This document shows positions 1 through 5,605 of a stretch of 5,727 bases of DNA, piece by piece. Made by a program: the position numbers and the translations under genes. Location: positions 1 through 5,727 of the forward strand of contig JAKSBO010000120.1 in the NCBI GenBank assembly GCA_022361095.1, given 5' to 3'. The notes under the pieces were generated by a model that saw nothing but the letters and a program-made list of their open reading frames with translations, was not told the DNA's origin and did not search any database. How positions within the stretch are numbered: the first letter of the stretch is position 1; each line of letters begins with the position of its first letter. Origin of the DNA: Desulfobacterales bacterium. GTDB lineage: Bacteria > Desulfobacterota > Desulfobacteria > Desulfobacterales > Desulfobacteraceae.

Positions 1-18
1 AAGAAGAAAAAGATCAAA

Positions 19-450
19 TTAAACATTCGTACTGAAAAGAAAGCCGCTTAAGTCCTGCATTTTATCCCGAAGCTCAAGTATCTCTTCTGCAGGAAACTGT
101 TTGATGACTTCATCGGTCTCTTTATCCATGATTTTGACAACCACATCTTCGGTGTCGTCATCAATGCTGAAATTCAGTCTTGTCTGAACCGTGTTGGCAA
201 AATCCTCAAGGGCTTCCACCATCTCTTCAACATCTTTTCTGGTCAATTTAACCTGATTACCTGACTCCTCGCTTTTTTGCCCGGAAGTCTGTTTGTCCGC
301 CTGTTTAGCGTCTGCCGAAGCCGCTTCAGCCTGCTTTAACTCGGAGAGCGTCGTAATATCCGCACTGACTGTCTCGGCGGCAGTTTCCCGGCCCTGGACG
401 CCGGTTTCAGGTCTGTCTGTATTAATGATTATATTTTCTGTTACATTCAT
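19..450 (-). CDS. flaG: FlaG family flagellar protein
   Basis: This 143-residue protein belongs to the FlaG family, small flagellar proteins thought to influence filament length or assembly; the exact biochemical role is unsettled. The N-terminal half (about residues 1-70) is low complexity, rich in Ala, Glu, Thr and Gln, and probably disordered. The conserved FlaG domain spans about residues 72-143: a helix (DVEEMVEALEDFANTVQ), then LNFSIDDD (92-99), the strand VVKIMD (104-109), the family hallmark TDEVIKQFP (112-120), and a C-terminal helix ending near LSGFLFS. The ATG at 450 is preceded by a purine-rich GGGAAGG (459-465 on the complement) at 8 nt. It is the last gene visible in the operon, 29 nt after the FliT-like gene. 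The stop is TAA at 19-21, and any terminator lies outside the window. The family call is secure because domain and neighbourhood agree. Confidence 0.88.
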   Translation of the reverse strand: MNVTENIIINTDRPETGVQGRETAAETVSADITTLSELKQAEAASADAKQADKQTSGQKSEESGNQVKLTRKDVEEMVEALEDFANTVQTRLNFSIDDDTEDVVVKIMDKETDEVIKQFPAEEILELRDKMQDLSGFLFSTNV

Positions 451-479
451 ATCTTTCGCCTTCCCAAGGTAAACAATGC

Positions 480-872
480 CTACCGGCTGATACTGATCAG
501 CCTTGGGCTGCCCTGTGACCGCCGGTAGCTATCCAGAGTTGTTTTCCCATGCTTGAGAGATTTGAGGCTTTTTTCCAATTGTTTCTTGTGCCTTTGTATC
601 TCAACCACGATGGTTTCGTCAACCTTTAGGATTAGCCCGAGGCGCTCTTTAATTGTTGCCATATCGTGCGCATCCGATGTAAATTCAGGTTGCCCCGTGG
701 TGCTGATAAACTCGCTAATGGCACTTTTCAGCTTTTCCGAGGCTCCCCTGCGCTCAATGGTCATCTGGGCCAGATCCGGCAACTGTTCAGCTTTCAGCAA
801 CTCCAGATGCCTATTCTGGAGATCTTCATAGTCGCTGCACTGCTTTGAAATATGCGCTGCTGAATCTTTCAT
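480..872 (-). CDS. fliT: FliT/FlgN-like flagellar export chaperone
   Basis: This is a 130-residue, all-helical, charged protein with no signal peptide or membrane segment. The pattern ERLGLILKVDETIVVEIQ (about 76-93), followed by a Lys-rich helix with K(S)LKHGKTTLDSYRR (about 104-118), resembles the C-terminal region of FliT/FlgN-type chaperones. In those proteins a helix ending in a GKxAxxxY-like element precedes the end. FliT binds the filament cap protein FliD before export; in enterobacteria it also antagonises FlhDC, but nothing here shows that second role. Context supports the call: the gene starts 16 nt after the fliS stop and precedes flaG. An AGGA (880-883 on the complement) lies 7 nt before the ATG. 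FliT-family sequences diverge strongly, so the symbol is an inference from fold-like pattern and position. A FlgN-like chaperone for hook-associated proteins is the alternative. Confidence 0.62.
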   Translation of the reverse strand: MKDSAAHISKQCSDYEDLQNRHLELLKAEQLPDLAQMTIERRGASEKLKSAISEFISTTGQPEFTSDAHDMATIKERLGLILKVDETIVVEIQRHKKQLEKSLKSLKHGKTTLDSYRRSQGSPRLISISR

Positions 873-888
873 ATATTGTTCCTATAAC

Positions 889-1368
889 TTAAATGGCAAT
901 ACTTGTTTTGTGACCATGTTTTTCATATCCTGAATAGTTCATGGAAGAAACCTCTTTTTTTTGTTCAACCTGCGTATGGGTATGCGCCTCAGTATCTTCC
1001 CGGCCCATGACAGTGGTTTCCCATATCCGTTTAAGTTCCATCAGATATTTGGTTGCCCGGTCAAGGGTTTGAATGTCGTTGGAGACGGAGACCTTGCAAA
1101 GCTCCTGCATCATAGTTAAAAAAAGGCTTTTTACAAAGAAAATCTGCTCATCATCAATATCTCGAAGGGATGCGTTGAGCTCGGATATAATGGCAATGGC
1201 CTTGCTTAAATTTTCGCCTCTTTGCTTGGGATTTTTGTTAATCACCCCTTCCCTGGCAAAGCTGATACGTTTGATGGCGCCATCGTAAAGCATGAGGATC
1301 AATTTTTGTGGATTGATTTCACTGCTGACCTGGACTTTCTGATAGGAACTAAGGGCATTGTATACCAT
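889..1368 (-). CDS. fliS: Flagellar secretion chaperone FliS, with C-terminal extension
   Basis: FliS is the cytosolic chaperone that binds the C-terminal helix of flagellin, prevents premature polymerisation and delivers it to the export gate. The 159-residue product shows the family signature: an N-terminal Tyr-containing segment (YNALSSYQKVQV, 3-14), then INPQKLILMLYDGAIKRI (18-35), then a four-helix bundle to about residue 118 ending in LKRIWETTV. Most FliS proteins have roughly 125-140 residues. This one carries a hydrophilic, His-containing tail (about 121-159, with EAHTHT and NYSGYEKHGHK) that is not part of the core bundle. The ATG at 1368 has an AAGGAG Shine-Dalgarno (1381-1386 on the complement) at a rather long 12-nt spacing; an in-frame TAA just upstream excludes an earlier start. 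It is the first gene of the fliS-fliT-flaG operon, downstream of a sigma-28-type promoter and a structured leader. Confidence 0.93.
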   Translation of the reverse strand: MVYNALSSYQKVQVSSEINPQKLILMLYDGAIKRISFAREGVINKNPKQRGENLSKAIAIISELNASLRDIDDEQIFFVKSLFLTMMQELCKVSVSNDIQTLDRATKYLMELKRIWETTVMGREDTEAHTHTQVEQKKEVSSMNYSGYEKHGHKTSIAI

Positions 1369-1380
1369 GTTAATTTAACG

Positions 1381-1386
1381 CTCCTT
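1381..1386 (-). promoter_or_regulatory. fliS Shine-Dalgarno (AAGGAG) at long spacing
   Basis: AAGGAG reads on the complement of 1381-1386 and is separated from the fliS ATG by 12 nt, longer than the usual 5-9. The 3' base of the upstream hairpin stem (1389) is only a few bases away, so structure or a bound protein there could affect ribosome access. The core GGA is one of only two GGA triplets in the predicted leader. Confidence 0.75.
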
Positions 1387-1388
1387 TT

Positions 1389-1424
1389 TGCAACCGCCTG
1401 ACGTTTGCCATCCTCAGGGTTGCA
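1389..1424 (-). promoter_or_regulatory. Hairpin in the fliS mRNA leader, GGAUGG in the loop
   Basis: On the minus strand the 5' arm is TGCAACC-CTGA and the 3' arm is TCAG-GC-GGTTGCA. This gives 11 Watson-Crick pairs with a 2-nt bulge and a 12-nt loop (1402-1413) beginning GGATGG. It is followed by AAAAGGAG, not a T run, so it is not an intrinsic terminator. On the plus strand no T tract follows either. Position beside the ribosome binding site and a loop-exposed GGA fit a translational control element such as a CsrA site; that function is inferred. Confidence 0.55.
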
Positions 1425-1444
1425 CTAAAAATTTGTGGGCATGA

Positions 1445-1479
1445 GACTGCAAGGCACCCGTTTCTTGTATTGTGCAGTC
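1445..1479. repeat. Inverted repeat GACTGCA / TGCAGTC in the fliS leader
   Basis: Perfect 7-bp arms lie at 1445-1451 and 1473-1479, separated by 21 bp. The whole element falls inside the predicted untranslated leader downstream of the sigma-28 start site. It could form a second RNA stem or be a DNA operator. The long loop makes the stem only modestly stable, so a chance occurrence is possible. Confidence 0.4.
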
Positions 1480-1542
1480 ATTGGTTTTTATCTTTACCGG
1501 CTCTTTTTGGTTTAGGTCGTATTCATGAATTCTTAAAGTTAT

Positions 1543-1569
1543 TTATCGGCAAAAATCGGTAATACTTTA
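1543..1569 (-). promoter_or_regulatory. Sigma-28 (FliA) class promoter for fliS-fliT-flaG
   Basis: Read on the minus strand, the -35 element TAAAGTAT (complement of 1562-1569) is separated by exactly 11 bp from the -10 element GCCGATAA (complement of 1543-1550). The enterobacterial FliA consensus is TAAAGTTT-N11-GCCGATAA, so 15 of 16 positions match with ideal spacing. Transcription would start near 1536, giving a leader of roughly 165 nt before fliS. The genes downstream are late flagellar genes, exactly the class that FliA controls. Confidence 0.85.
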
Positions 1570-1668
1570 TATAGAATTCTTATGATTTTTTTGATCCGAT
1601 TTAATTTTTTTTGTGGTGCCTTTGGTGTCTGCGGACAACAATTTGCGACCCCATTTCATTGCTTTTGC

Positions 1669-1685
1669 TTGACATCTTGTGTCAA
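1669..1685. promoter_or_regulatory. Operator-like dyad TTGACA-N5-TGTCAA over the ihfA -35
   Basis: The 6-bp arms (1669-1674 and 1680-1685) are perfect inverted copies around a 5-bp centre. Three further matching outer positions (1667/1687, 1665/1689, 1664/1690) extend the symmetry imperfectly. A 17-bp dyad of this size is the usual shape for a dimeric helix-turn-helix binding site. Because it covers the -35 element, repression would be the simplest outcome. I do not recognise it as the site of a named regulator. Confidence 0.45.
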
Positions 1686-1697
1686 TCGAAGTAGTTA
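1669..1697 (+). promoter_or_regulatory. Candidate sigma-70 promoter for ihfA with weak -10
   Basis: A perfect -35 hexamer TTGACA lies at 1669-1674. At 17-bp spacing the -10 position reads TAGTTA (1692-1697), which matches the consensus poorly (2 of 6). The -10 assignment is therefore doubtful and the promoter may need an activator or use another sigma factor. The implied leader before the TTG start would be about 40 nt. Confidence 0.35.
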
Positions 1698-1731
1698 AGG
1701 CCTTTCTTTAAATGTTTTCAACAGGTTGAAT

Positions 1732-1737
1732 GGAGGG
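1732..1737 (+). promoter_or_regulatory. Shine-Dalgarno GGAGGG that fixes the TTG start of ihfA
   Basis: GGAGGG lies 5 nt before the TTG at 1743. The next in-frame ATG (1758, codon 6) would be about 20 nt away and would cut off the conserved MTLTK start, so the TTG is the better start. Confidence 0.8.
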
Positions 1738-1742
1738 AAATA

Positions 1743-2039
1743 TTGACACTTACCAAAATGGATATTGTTGAAAAAATATCAGAGACACTTGATCTATCAG
1801 GCACCGAGGCCAAAAACACAGTGGAAGAGATGCTTGAAATTATAAAATTCACCCTGGCATCCGGAAACGATCTCATGATATCAGGATTTGGAAAATTCCA
1901 GGTAAATGAGAAAGCTCCCAGAAAGGGCAGGAACCCGGCCACAGGTGAAACCATGATGCTGAAAGGCAGAAAAATTGTTACCTTCAAATGTTCCGGCAAA
2001 CTGCGAAACCAGATCAACGAAACCCAGATGGCGGAATAG
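1743..2039 (+). CDS. ihfA: IHF alpha-type / HU-family DNA-bending protein
   Basis: This 98-residue nucleoid protein of the HU/IHF family binds the minor groove as a dimer and bends DNA sharply, serving recombination, replication and promoter architecture, notably at sigma-54 promoters. The N-terminal helices (MTLTKMDIVEKISETLDLSG, 1-20, and the following Glu-rich helix) form the dimerisation body. LMISGFGKF (44-52) is the family core. The beta-arm carries GRNPATGE (62-69), whose Pro65 is the residue that intercalates between base pairs. The C-terminal TFKCSGKLRNQIN resembles IHF-alpha proteins of deltaproteobacteria. The start is TTG with a strong GGAGGG. IHF alpha rather than HU is favoured by the MTLTK start and length; a homodimeric HU-like role remains possible, since the partner gene is not in the window. 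The gene is monocistronic here, with the convergent transporter operon 8 bp downstream. Confidence 0.85.
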   Translation: MTLTKMDIVEKISETLDLSGTEAKNTVEEMLEIIKFTLASGNDLMISGFGKFQVNEKAPRKGRNPATGETMMLKGRKIVTFKCSGKLRNQINETQMAE

Positions 2040-2067
2040 GGATTCTTTTATCCAATCCGCTCCTTTT
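2031..2067 (+). terminator. Possible weak terminator at the convergent ihfA/ABC junction
   Basis: GCGGA (2031-2035) pairs with TCCGC (2056-2060), and inside it GGAT (2040-2043) pairs with ATCC (2050-2053), around a TCTTTT loop. The 3' side is followed by TCCTTTT, a short imperfect T run for plus-strand transcripts. The stem includes the last ihfA codons and the end of the ABC gene because only 8 bp separate the two stops. The interrupted stem and short T run make this a tentative call. Confidence 0.33.
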
Positions 2068-3862
2068 CGAGAAGCCGTGAATATTCGCCACCGGCCCGGG
2101 CGAGCTGTTCATGCCCCCCCTGCTCAATGATCTGCCCGTCCTTTAACACCAGGATGTGATCACAGGATCTGACGGTTGAAAGGCGGTGGGCAATGATAAT
2201 GGACAGACGCCCTTGCATCAATCGTTTCATGGCGTCATGAATTTTCACCTCGGACTGGGAATCCATATAAGAGGTCGCCTCGTCAAAGATAATCAAATCC
2301 GGGTTACAGGCAAAGGCCCGGGCAATGCAGACCAACTGTTTTTCCCCCGAAGAGAGGGGGCGGCCGCCATCCTGGAGCATGGTGTCAAGCCCTGAAAATT
2401 TATCGAACAGAAATAAGCAGTTGGCCTGTTTCAGGGCTGCTTCAAGGGTTGGATCATCCTGGCCGGAACCATCCGGGGAACGGCCAATGTTTTCCCGTAC
2501 GGTTCCGGAAAACAGGATGGGATCCTGCATGACCAGGGCGGTGTGATGCCGGATACCTGAAATATCCATGTTCAAATAATCATGGCCGTTAACCAGGATT
2601 CGGCCGGCCGTGGGGCTGTAAAACCCGGCTGTAAGATTGATGATGGTACTCTTACCGGCCCCGGTCTGTCCCACAATCCCCATAGCCCGGCCCTTTTCAA
2701 GGCTGAAACTGATATTTTTCAATACCGGAGCATCCGGGGTGTATGAAAATGATACATCTTCAAATGCCAGCCGCCGGATACGGCCCGGATCAGCTCCCCG
2801 GAACTTTGCCGTATCCTGCCGGGCCTTGGGCGTGTTTAATACGGCAATGATTCTTTCGGCGGAAGCCAAGGCATTCTGCAGGAGATTAAATTTCTCGGAT
2901 AACTCTCTCAAGGGCCTGAAAAACAATTTCATATAGGCCAAAAACGCCGCAAGTTCACCAATGGTCAACGCATGGTTTTCCACCATAAAAGAGCCGTTCC
3001 AGATAATAACAGCCACGGCAAGGGTGCCCATGAGTCCCACCATGGGCATAAACACGGCAAATACCCGGATATGGGCCATGGCAGCCCTGAAATGAGCCAT
3101 ATTCAGGCGTTTGAACTCATGGATAAAGTGCAGACCGGCCATACAGGTCTGGATGGCCCGTATCCCGGTGATGGCTTCGGAAAAACGATGGTTGATCTCA
3201 GCATTTTTTTGCCTCAGTATCCGAAACACCCGGCGCAAAATACCCGAAAAATAAACCACCCCCACAAAGATCACGGGAACGAGCAGGCTTAGGTAAAAGG
3301 TGAGCCGGTGATTGGTGAAATACAAAATCACAAATACCCCGGCCATCAGCAGCAGATCCCTGAAAATAAAAACAAGAACGTTTGTAAACATTTCGTTCAT
3401 ATTCTCAATGTCCCCGGCCACCCGGGCCACAAGCCGTCCCGAGGTGTTTTTATCAAAATAGGCCACAGGCAGATCCGTCATATGGTCAAACAGGCGGCAC
3501 CGCAGATTGAGCATGATTTTCTGGCCCGTATACTCCATGAACATGGCCTGGCTGAAATCCAGCACAAACCCTGTGAGGATCACCACGCCGAACCAGATAC
3601 CGAAAACAGAGAACTGCTCAATTTTAACCCCTAAGACATTAATCCCCGGATCACCTGAAACAAGAATAAACCCGTCAAGGGCCTGCTGGATGAGCCAGGG
3701 CTGGAACAGCTCAAAGCCGGTGACCACAAAAACCAGGAACGTCGTTAACCCAAGCATCCAGGCATAGGGCCGGACATAGGGGATCAATGCTCTAAACAGG
3801 GCCAGATCCGCCAGACTGACCTTTTTTTCCTCGTCGGAAAAGGCGTGGGGCCGGCTGTTCAT
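2048..3862 (-). CDS. ABC exporter half-transporter, MdlB/MsbA-like (consensus ATPase subunit)
   Basis: This is a 604-residue type IV (exporter) ABC half-transporter with a membrane domain fused to an ATPase. About six membrane segments lie between residues 35 and 315 (for example 35-53, 85-105, 162-182, 189-207, 268-288). The first intracellular loop carries YFDKNTSGRLVARVAGDI (135-152). The nucleotide domain shows an aromatic A-loop (Y374), Walker A GQTGAGKST (398-406), Q-loop Q446 (MQDPILFSG), a deviant signature LSSGEKQ (503-509), Walker B LIIFDEAT with D527 and catalytic E528, D-loop SYMD, and H-loop H559. The ATG overlaps the stop of the upstream half-transporter (ATGA), with GGGAGG (3869-3874 on the complement) 6 nt before it, so the two are translationally coupled. 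They probably form a heterodimer in the inner membrane. The substrate (drug, lipid or peptide) cannot be deduced. Confidence 0.9.
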   Translation of the reverse strand: MNSRPHAFSDEEKKVSLADLALFRALIPYVRPYAWMLGLTTFLVFVVTGFELFQPWLIQQALDGFILVSGDPGINVLGVKIEQFSVFGIWFGVVILTGFVLDFSQAMFMEYTGQKIMLNLRCRLFDHMTDLPVAYFDKNTSGRLVARVAGDIENMNEMFTNVLVFIFRDLLLMAGVFVILYFTNHRLTFYLSLLVPVIFVGVVYFSGILRRVFRILRQKNAEINHRFSEAITGIRAIQTCMAGLHFIHEFKRLNMAHFRAAMAHIRVFAVFMPMVGLMGTLAVAVIIWNGSFMVENHALTIGELAAFLAYMKLFFRPLRELSEKFNLLQNALASAERIIAVLNTPKARQDTAKFRGADPGRIRRLAFEDVSFSYTPDAPVLKNISFSLEKGRAMGIVGQTGAGKSTIINLTAGFYSPTAGRILVNGHDYLNMDISGIRHHTALVMQDPILFSGTVRENIGRSPDGSGQDDPTLEAALKQANCLFLFDKFSGLDTMLQDGGRPLSSGEKQLVCIARAFACNPDLIIFDEATSYMDSQSEVKIHDAMKRLMQGRLSIIIAHRLSTVRSCDHILVLKDGQIIEQGGHEQLARAGGEYSRLLEKERIG

Positions 3863-5598
3863 GAGCGGCCTCCCTGGGATCGGCGTTCAGACTGCTGGAC
3901 CTTAAAAGAGGTACGATAAAAGGCATTGGATGCCTTGAGTTGTTCATGGGTGCCCTGGTCCGCAATCCTGCCGTTGTCCATGACATAAATACGGTCACAT
4001 CCGGAAAGGGCTGAAATCCTGTGGGAAACCATGACCATGACGGCATCCCGGTTCATCCGGTTAAGGCCCCGGATCACCCGGTCTGCAGTGCGGGTATCCA
4101 GATGGCTGACCGGATCATCCAAAAGCACCACCGGCTTAGGGCGCAGCAAGGTCCGGGCCAGGACAACCCGCTGTTTTTGACCGCCGGATAAGGTTACCCC
4201 CCGTTCCCCGACCACCGTGCCAAGCCCCTTGGGCATCCGGGCAATGGTGTCGCCCAAATCACAAATGCGGATGACCTGGTCCAGCATGTCACCCGCCTTG
4301 CCCCCCTCACCCATTAGCAGATTATCTTCAAGGGTTCCTGAAAATAAAAACGGTTCCTGGGCCATAAAGCTGATATAACGTCTTAGGAATTGTGGATCAA
4401 AAATTTTCAAATCTTTGCCGTCCAGGCTTATCCGGCCGGTCATGGGGTCATACAGGCGCGGGATCAATGACAGCAACGTGGTTTTACCGCAGCCGGGCGG
4501 CCCGGTAATGCCGATCCGGGCACCTGCCGGAATCTGAATTGAAATATCAGAGAGCACATTCACCTTCTTATCATAGGAAAAACAAACCTTTTCAAACCGG
4601 ATATTGCCGGTTACAACATCCGGCATCACCGTATCTTCAGGGAACGTGATGTCGGACCGGGTGTTCAAAAGAACGTTTATCCGTTTCAAGGATGCCATGC
4701 CGCGCTGCAGCAGATTGGTCATCCACCCGATGGCAATCACGGGCCAGGCCAGAATTCCCAGGTATTGAATAAAGGCCACAAACCCGCCGGGACTTAACTG
4801 CTCTTGCATGACCAGGGTTCCGCCGTAAAGGATGATGATCAGGGTGGAAATATTAAAAAAAAATTCCAGTAAGGGGCGCAGCAGGGCATTAATATAGGCC
4901 CGTTTCAAATTTTTTCTGAAATATCCCTGTGCGCTGTGCGCCGTCTTTTTCCGAACCTGTGACTCAAAATTGAATACCTTGATGACCCGGATGCCGAAAA
5001 AACTTTCCCTCACCTGCTCGGTAAGTGCGGAAAAAGCCTCCTGGGCGGTGTTGTGATAGTCATGCATCCGGTTGCCCAAATGTTTTGTGACCAAAACCAG
5101 AAAAGGCAGGGGAATCAGGCACAGGGCCGCAAGCTTCGGACTTGTCCAGACCATGATGCCGATGCAGGCACTGCCCAAAAGCAAGGTGTCTACCAGGGCG
5201 ATGATGCCGAAACCAAAAGCCATACGCACATGAAGAATGTCCGACGTGGCATGAGCCATGATATCCCCGGCCCGGGTTTTATCATAATAGGCCATGTCCA
5301 GGCCGAGCATATGGGTGTACAGCTCATCCCGGATACCCCGCTCAAGATCCCGGGCCGATCCCATTAAAAGCATACGCCACCCGGAACGCAGCAAGGCCAT
5401 GAGCAACCCTGCCCCCACAATGACAGCGCATTGAATTAAAAGGGTATGACGGTTAAAATCAGCCTGGGCCAGCGTATCCACAGCCCTGCTGACAATCTGG
5501 GGGATCACAAGCTGGAGCAGATCCACCACAATCATAAAAAAAACGCCTGCAGCTATTTTTTTAGAATTCTTTCGGAAATAATAAAAGATCAGCTTCAA
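3859..5598 (-). CDS. ABC exporter half-transporter, MdlA-like (degenerate ATPase subunit)
   Basis: This is a 579-residue half-transporter with about six membrane segments (roughly 15-35, 55-72, 128-150, 153-171, 238-260, 270-292). The first intracellular loop carries YYDKTRAGDIMAHATSDI (104-121). Its ATPase domain has A-loop Y342, Walker A GPPGCGKTT (366-374), Q-loop Q414 (AQEPFLFSG), X-loop-like TVVGERG (461-467), a perfect signature LSGGQKQ (470-476), Walker B VVLLDD and H-loop H526. The residue after Walker B is Asp (D495) instead of the catalytic Glu, as in E. coli MdlA (LDDALSAVD) and the degenerate halves of heterodimeric exporters. The start is TTG at 5598, chosen because GGAG (5606-5609 on the complement) lies 7 nt upstream; an ATG further up is out of frame and closes at once. 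It is the first gene of the pair and overlaps the next by 4 nt. Confidence 0.9.
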   Translation of the reverse strand: MKLIFYYFRKNSKKIAAGVFFMIVVDLLQLVIPQIVSRAVDTLAQADFNRHTLLIQCAVIVGAGLLMALLRSGWRMLLMGSARDLERGIRDELYTHMLGLDMAYYDKTRAGDIMAHATSDILHVRMAFGFGIIALVDTLLLGSACIGIMVWTSPKLAALCLIPLPFLVLVTKHLGNRMHDYHNTAQEAFSALTEQVRESFFGIRVIKVFNFESQVRKKTAHSAQGYFRKNLKRAYINALLRPLLEFFFNISTLIIILYGGTLVMQEQLSPGGFVAFIQYLGILAWPVIAIGWMTNLLQRGMASLKRINVLLNTRSDITFPEDTVMPDVVTGNIRFEKVCFSYDKKVNVLSDISIQIPAGARIGITGPPGCGKTTLLSLIPRLYDPMTGRISLDGKDLKIFDPQFLRRYISFMAQEPFLFSGTLEDNLLMGEGGKAGDMLDQVIRICDLGDTIARMPKGLGTVVGERGVTLSGGQKQRVVLARTLLRPKPVVLLDDPVSHLDTRTADRVIRGLNRMNRDAVMVMVSHRISALSGCDRIYVMDNGRIADQGTHEQLKASNAFYRTSFKVQQSERRSQGGRS

Positions 5599-5605
5599 CG
5601 TTCGG

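Larger units (their letters stand above)
1369..1742. other. Divergent intergenic region between fliS and ihfA
   Basis: This 374-bp AT-rich gap separates two divergently transcribed units. No credible protein gene was found. It holds, from left to right: the fliS Shine-Dalgarno and leader hairpin (1381-1424), a second dyad (1445-1479), a sigma-28-type promoter for the minus strand (1543-1569), and a TTGACA/dyad element (1669-1685) with a Shine-Dalgarno (1732-1737) for the plus-strand IHF gene. An 18-codon reading frame on the minus strand (1425-1481) lacks a ribosome binding site. Confidence 0.85.

Noticed and set aside
553..848. Two overlapping plus-strand open frames opposite the FliT-like gene
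   Set aside because: They are antisense to a gene supported by operon context, and their Cys- and Ser-rich or otherwise unconvincing translations look like reverse-frame artefacts.
1396..1409. Sigma-54-like GG-N10-GC on the minus strand before fliS
   Set aside because: The -24 half TGGCA is good, but the -12 half is poor. The start site would fall on the Shine-Dalgarno, leaving almost no leader. The match is explained by the hairpin sequence, and the sigma-28 promoter is far stronger.
1425..1481. 18-codon leader reading frame on the minus strand upstream of fliS (MTAQYKKRVP...)
   Set aside because: It lacks a Shine-Dalgarno and shows no attenuation-type codon run. It coincides with the 1445-1479 dyad and is within chance expectation.
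1633..1646. Sigma-54-like GG-N10-GC with TTTGC on the plus strand before ihfA
   Set aside because: Only the -12 TTGC half matches well. The -24 half lacks the TGGCAC context, so I do not call it.
1718..2017. 99-codon open frame on the minus strand opposite ihfA
   Set aside because: It is a shadow of a clear HU/IHF gene on the plus strand, has no family resemblance, and has no separate ribosome binding site that I can see.
2972..3634. Plus-strand open frames rich in His, Gly and Pro opposite the MdlB-like gene
   Set aside because: The unusual His/Lys-rich composition is what reading the opposite strand of a hydrophobic membrane protein gene produces. No motif or start signal supports them.
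5053..5367. 104-codon plus-strand open frame opposite the MdlA-like gene
   Set aside because: It is an antisense shadow of a well-supported ABC transporter gene.
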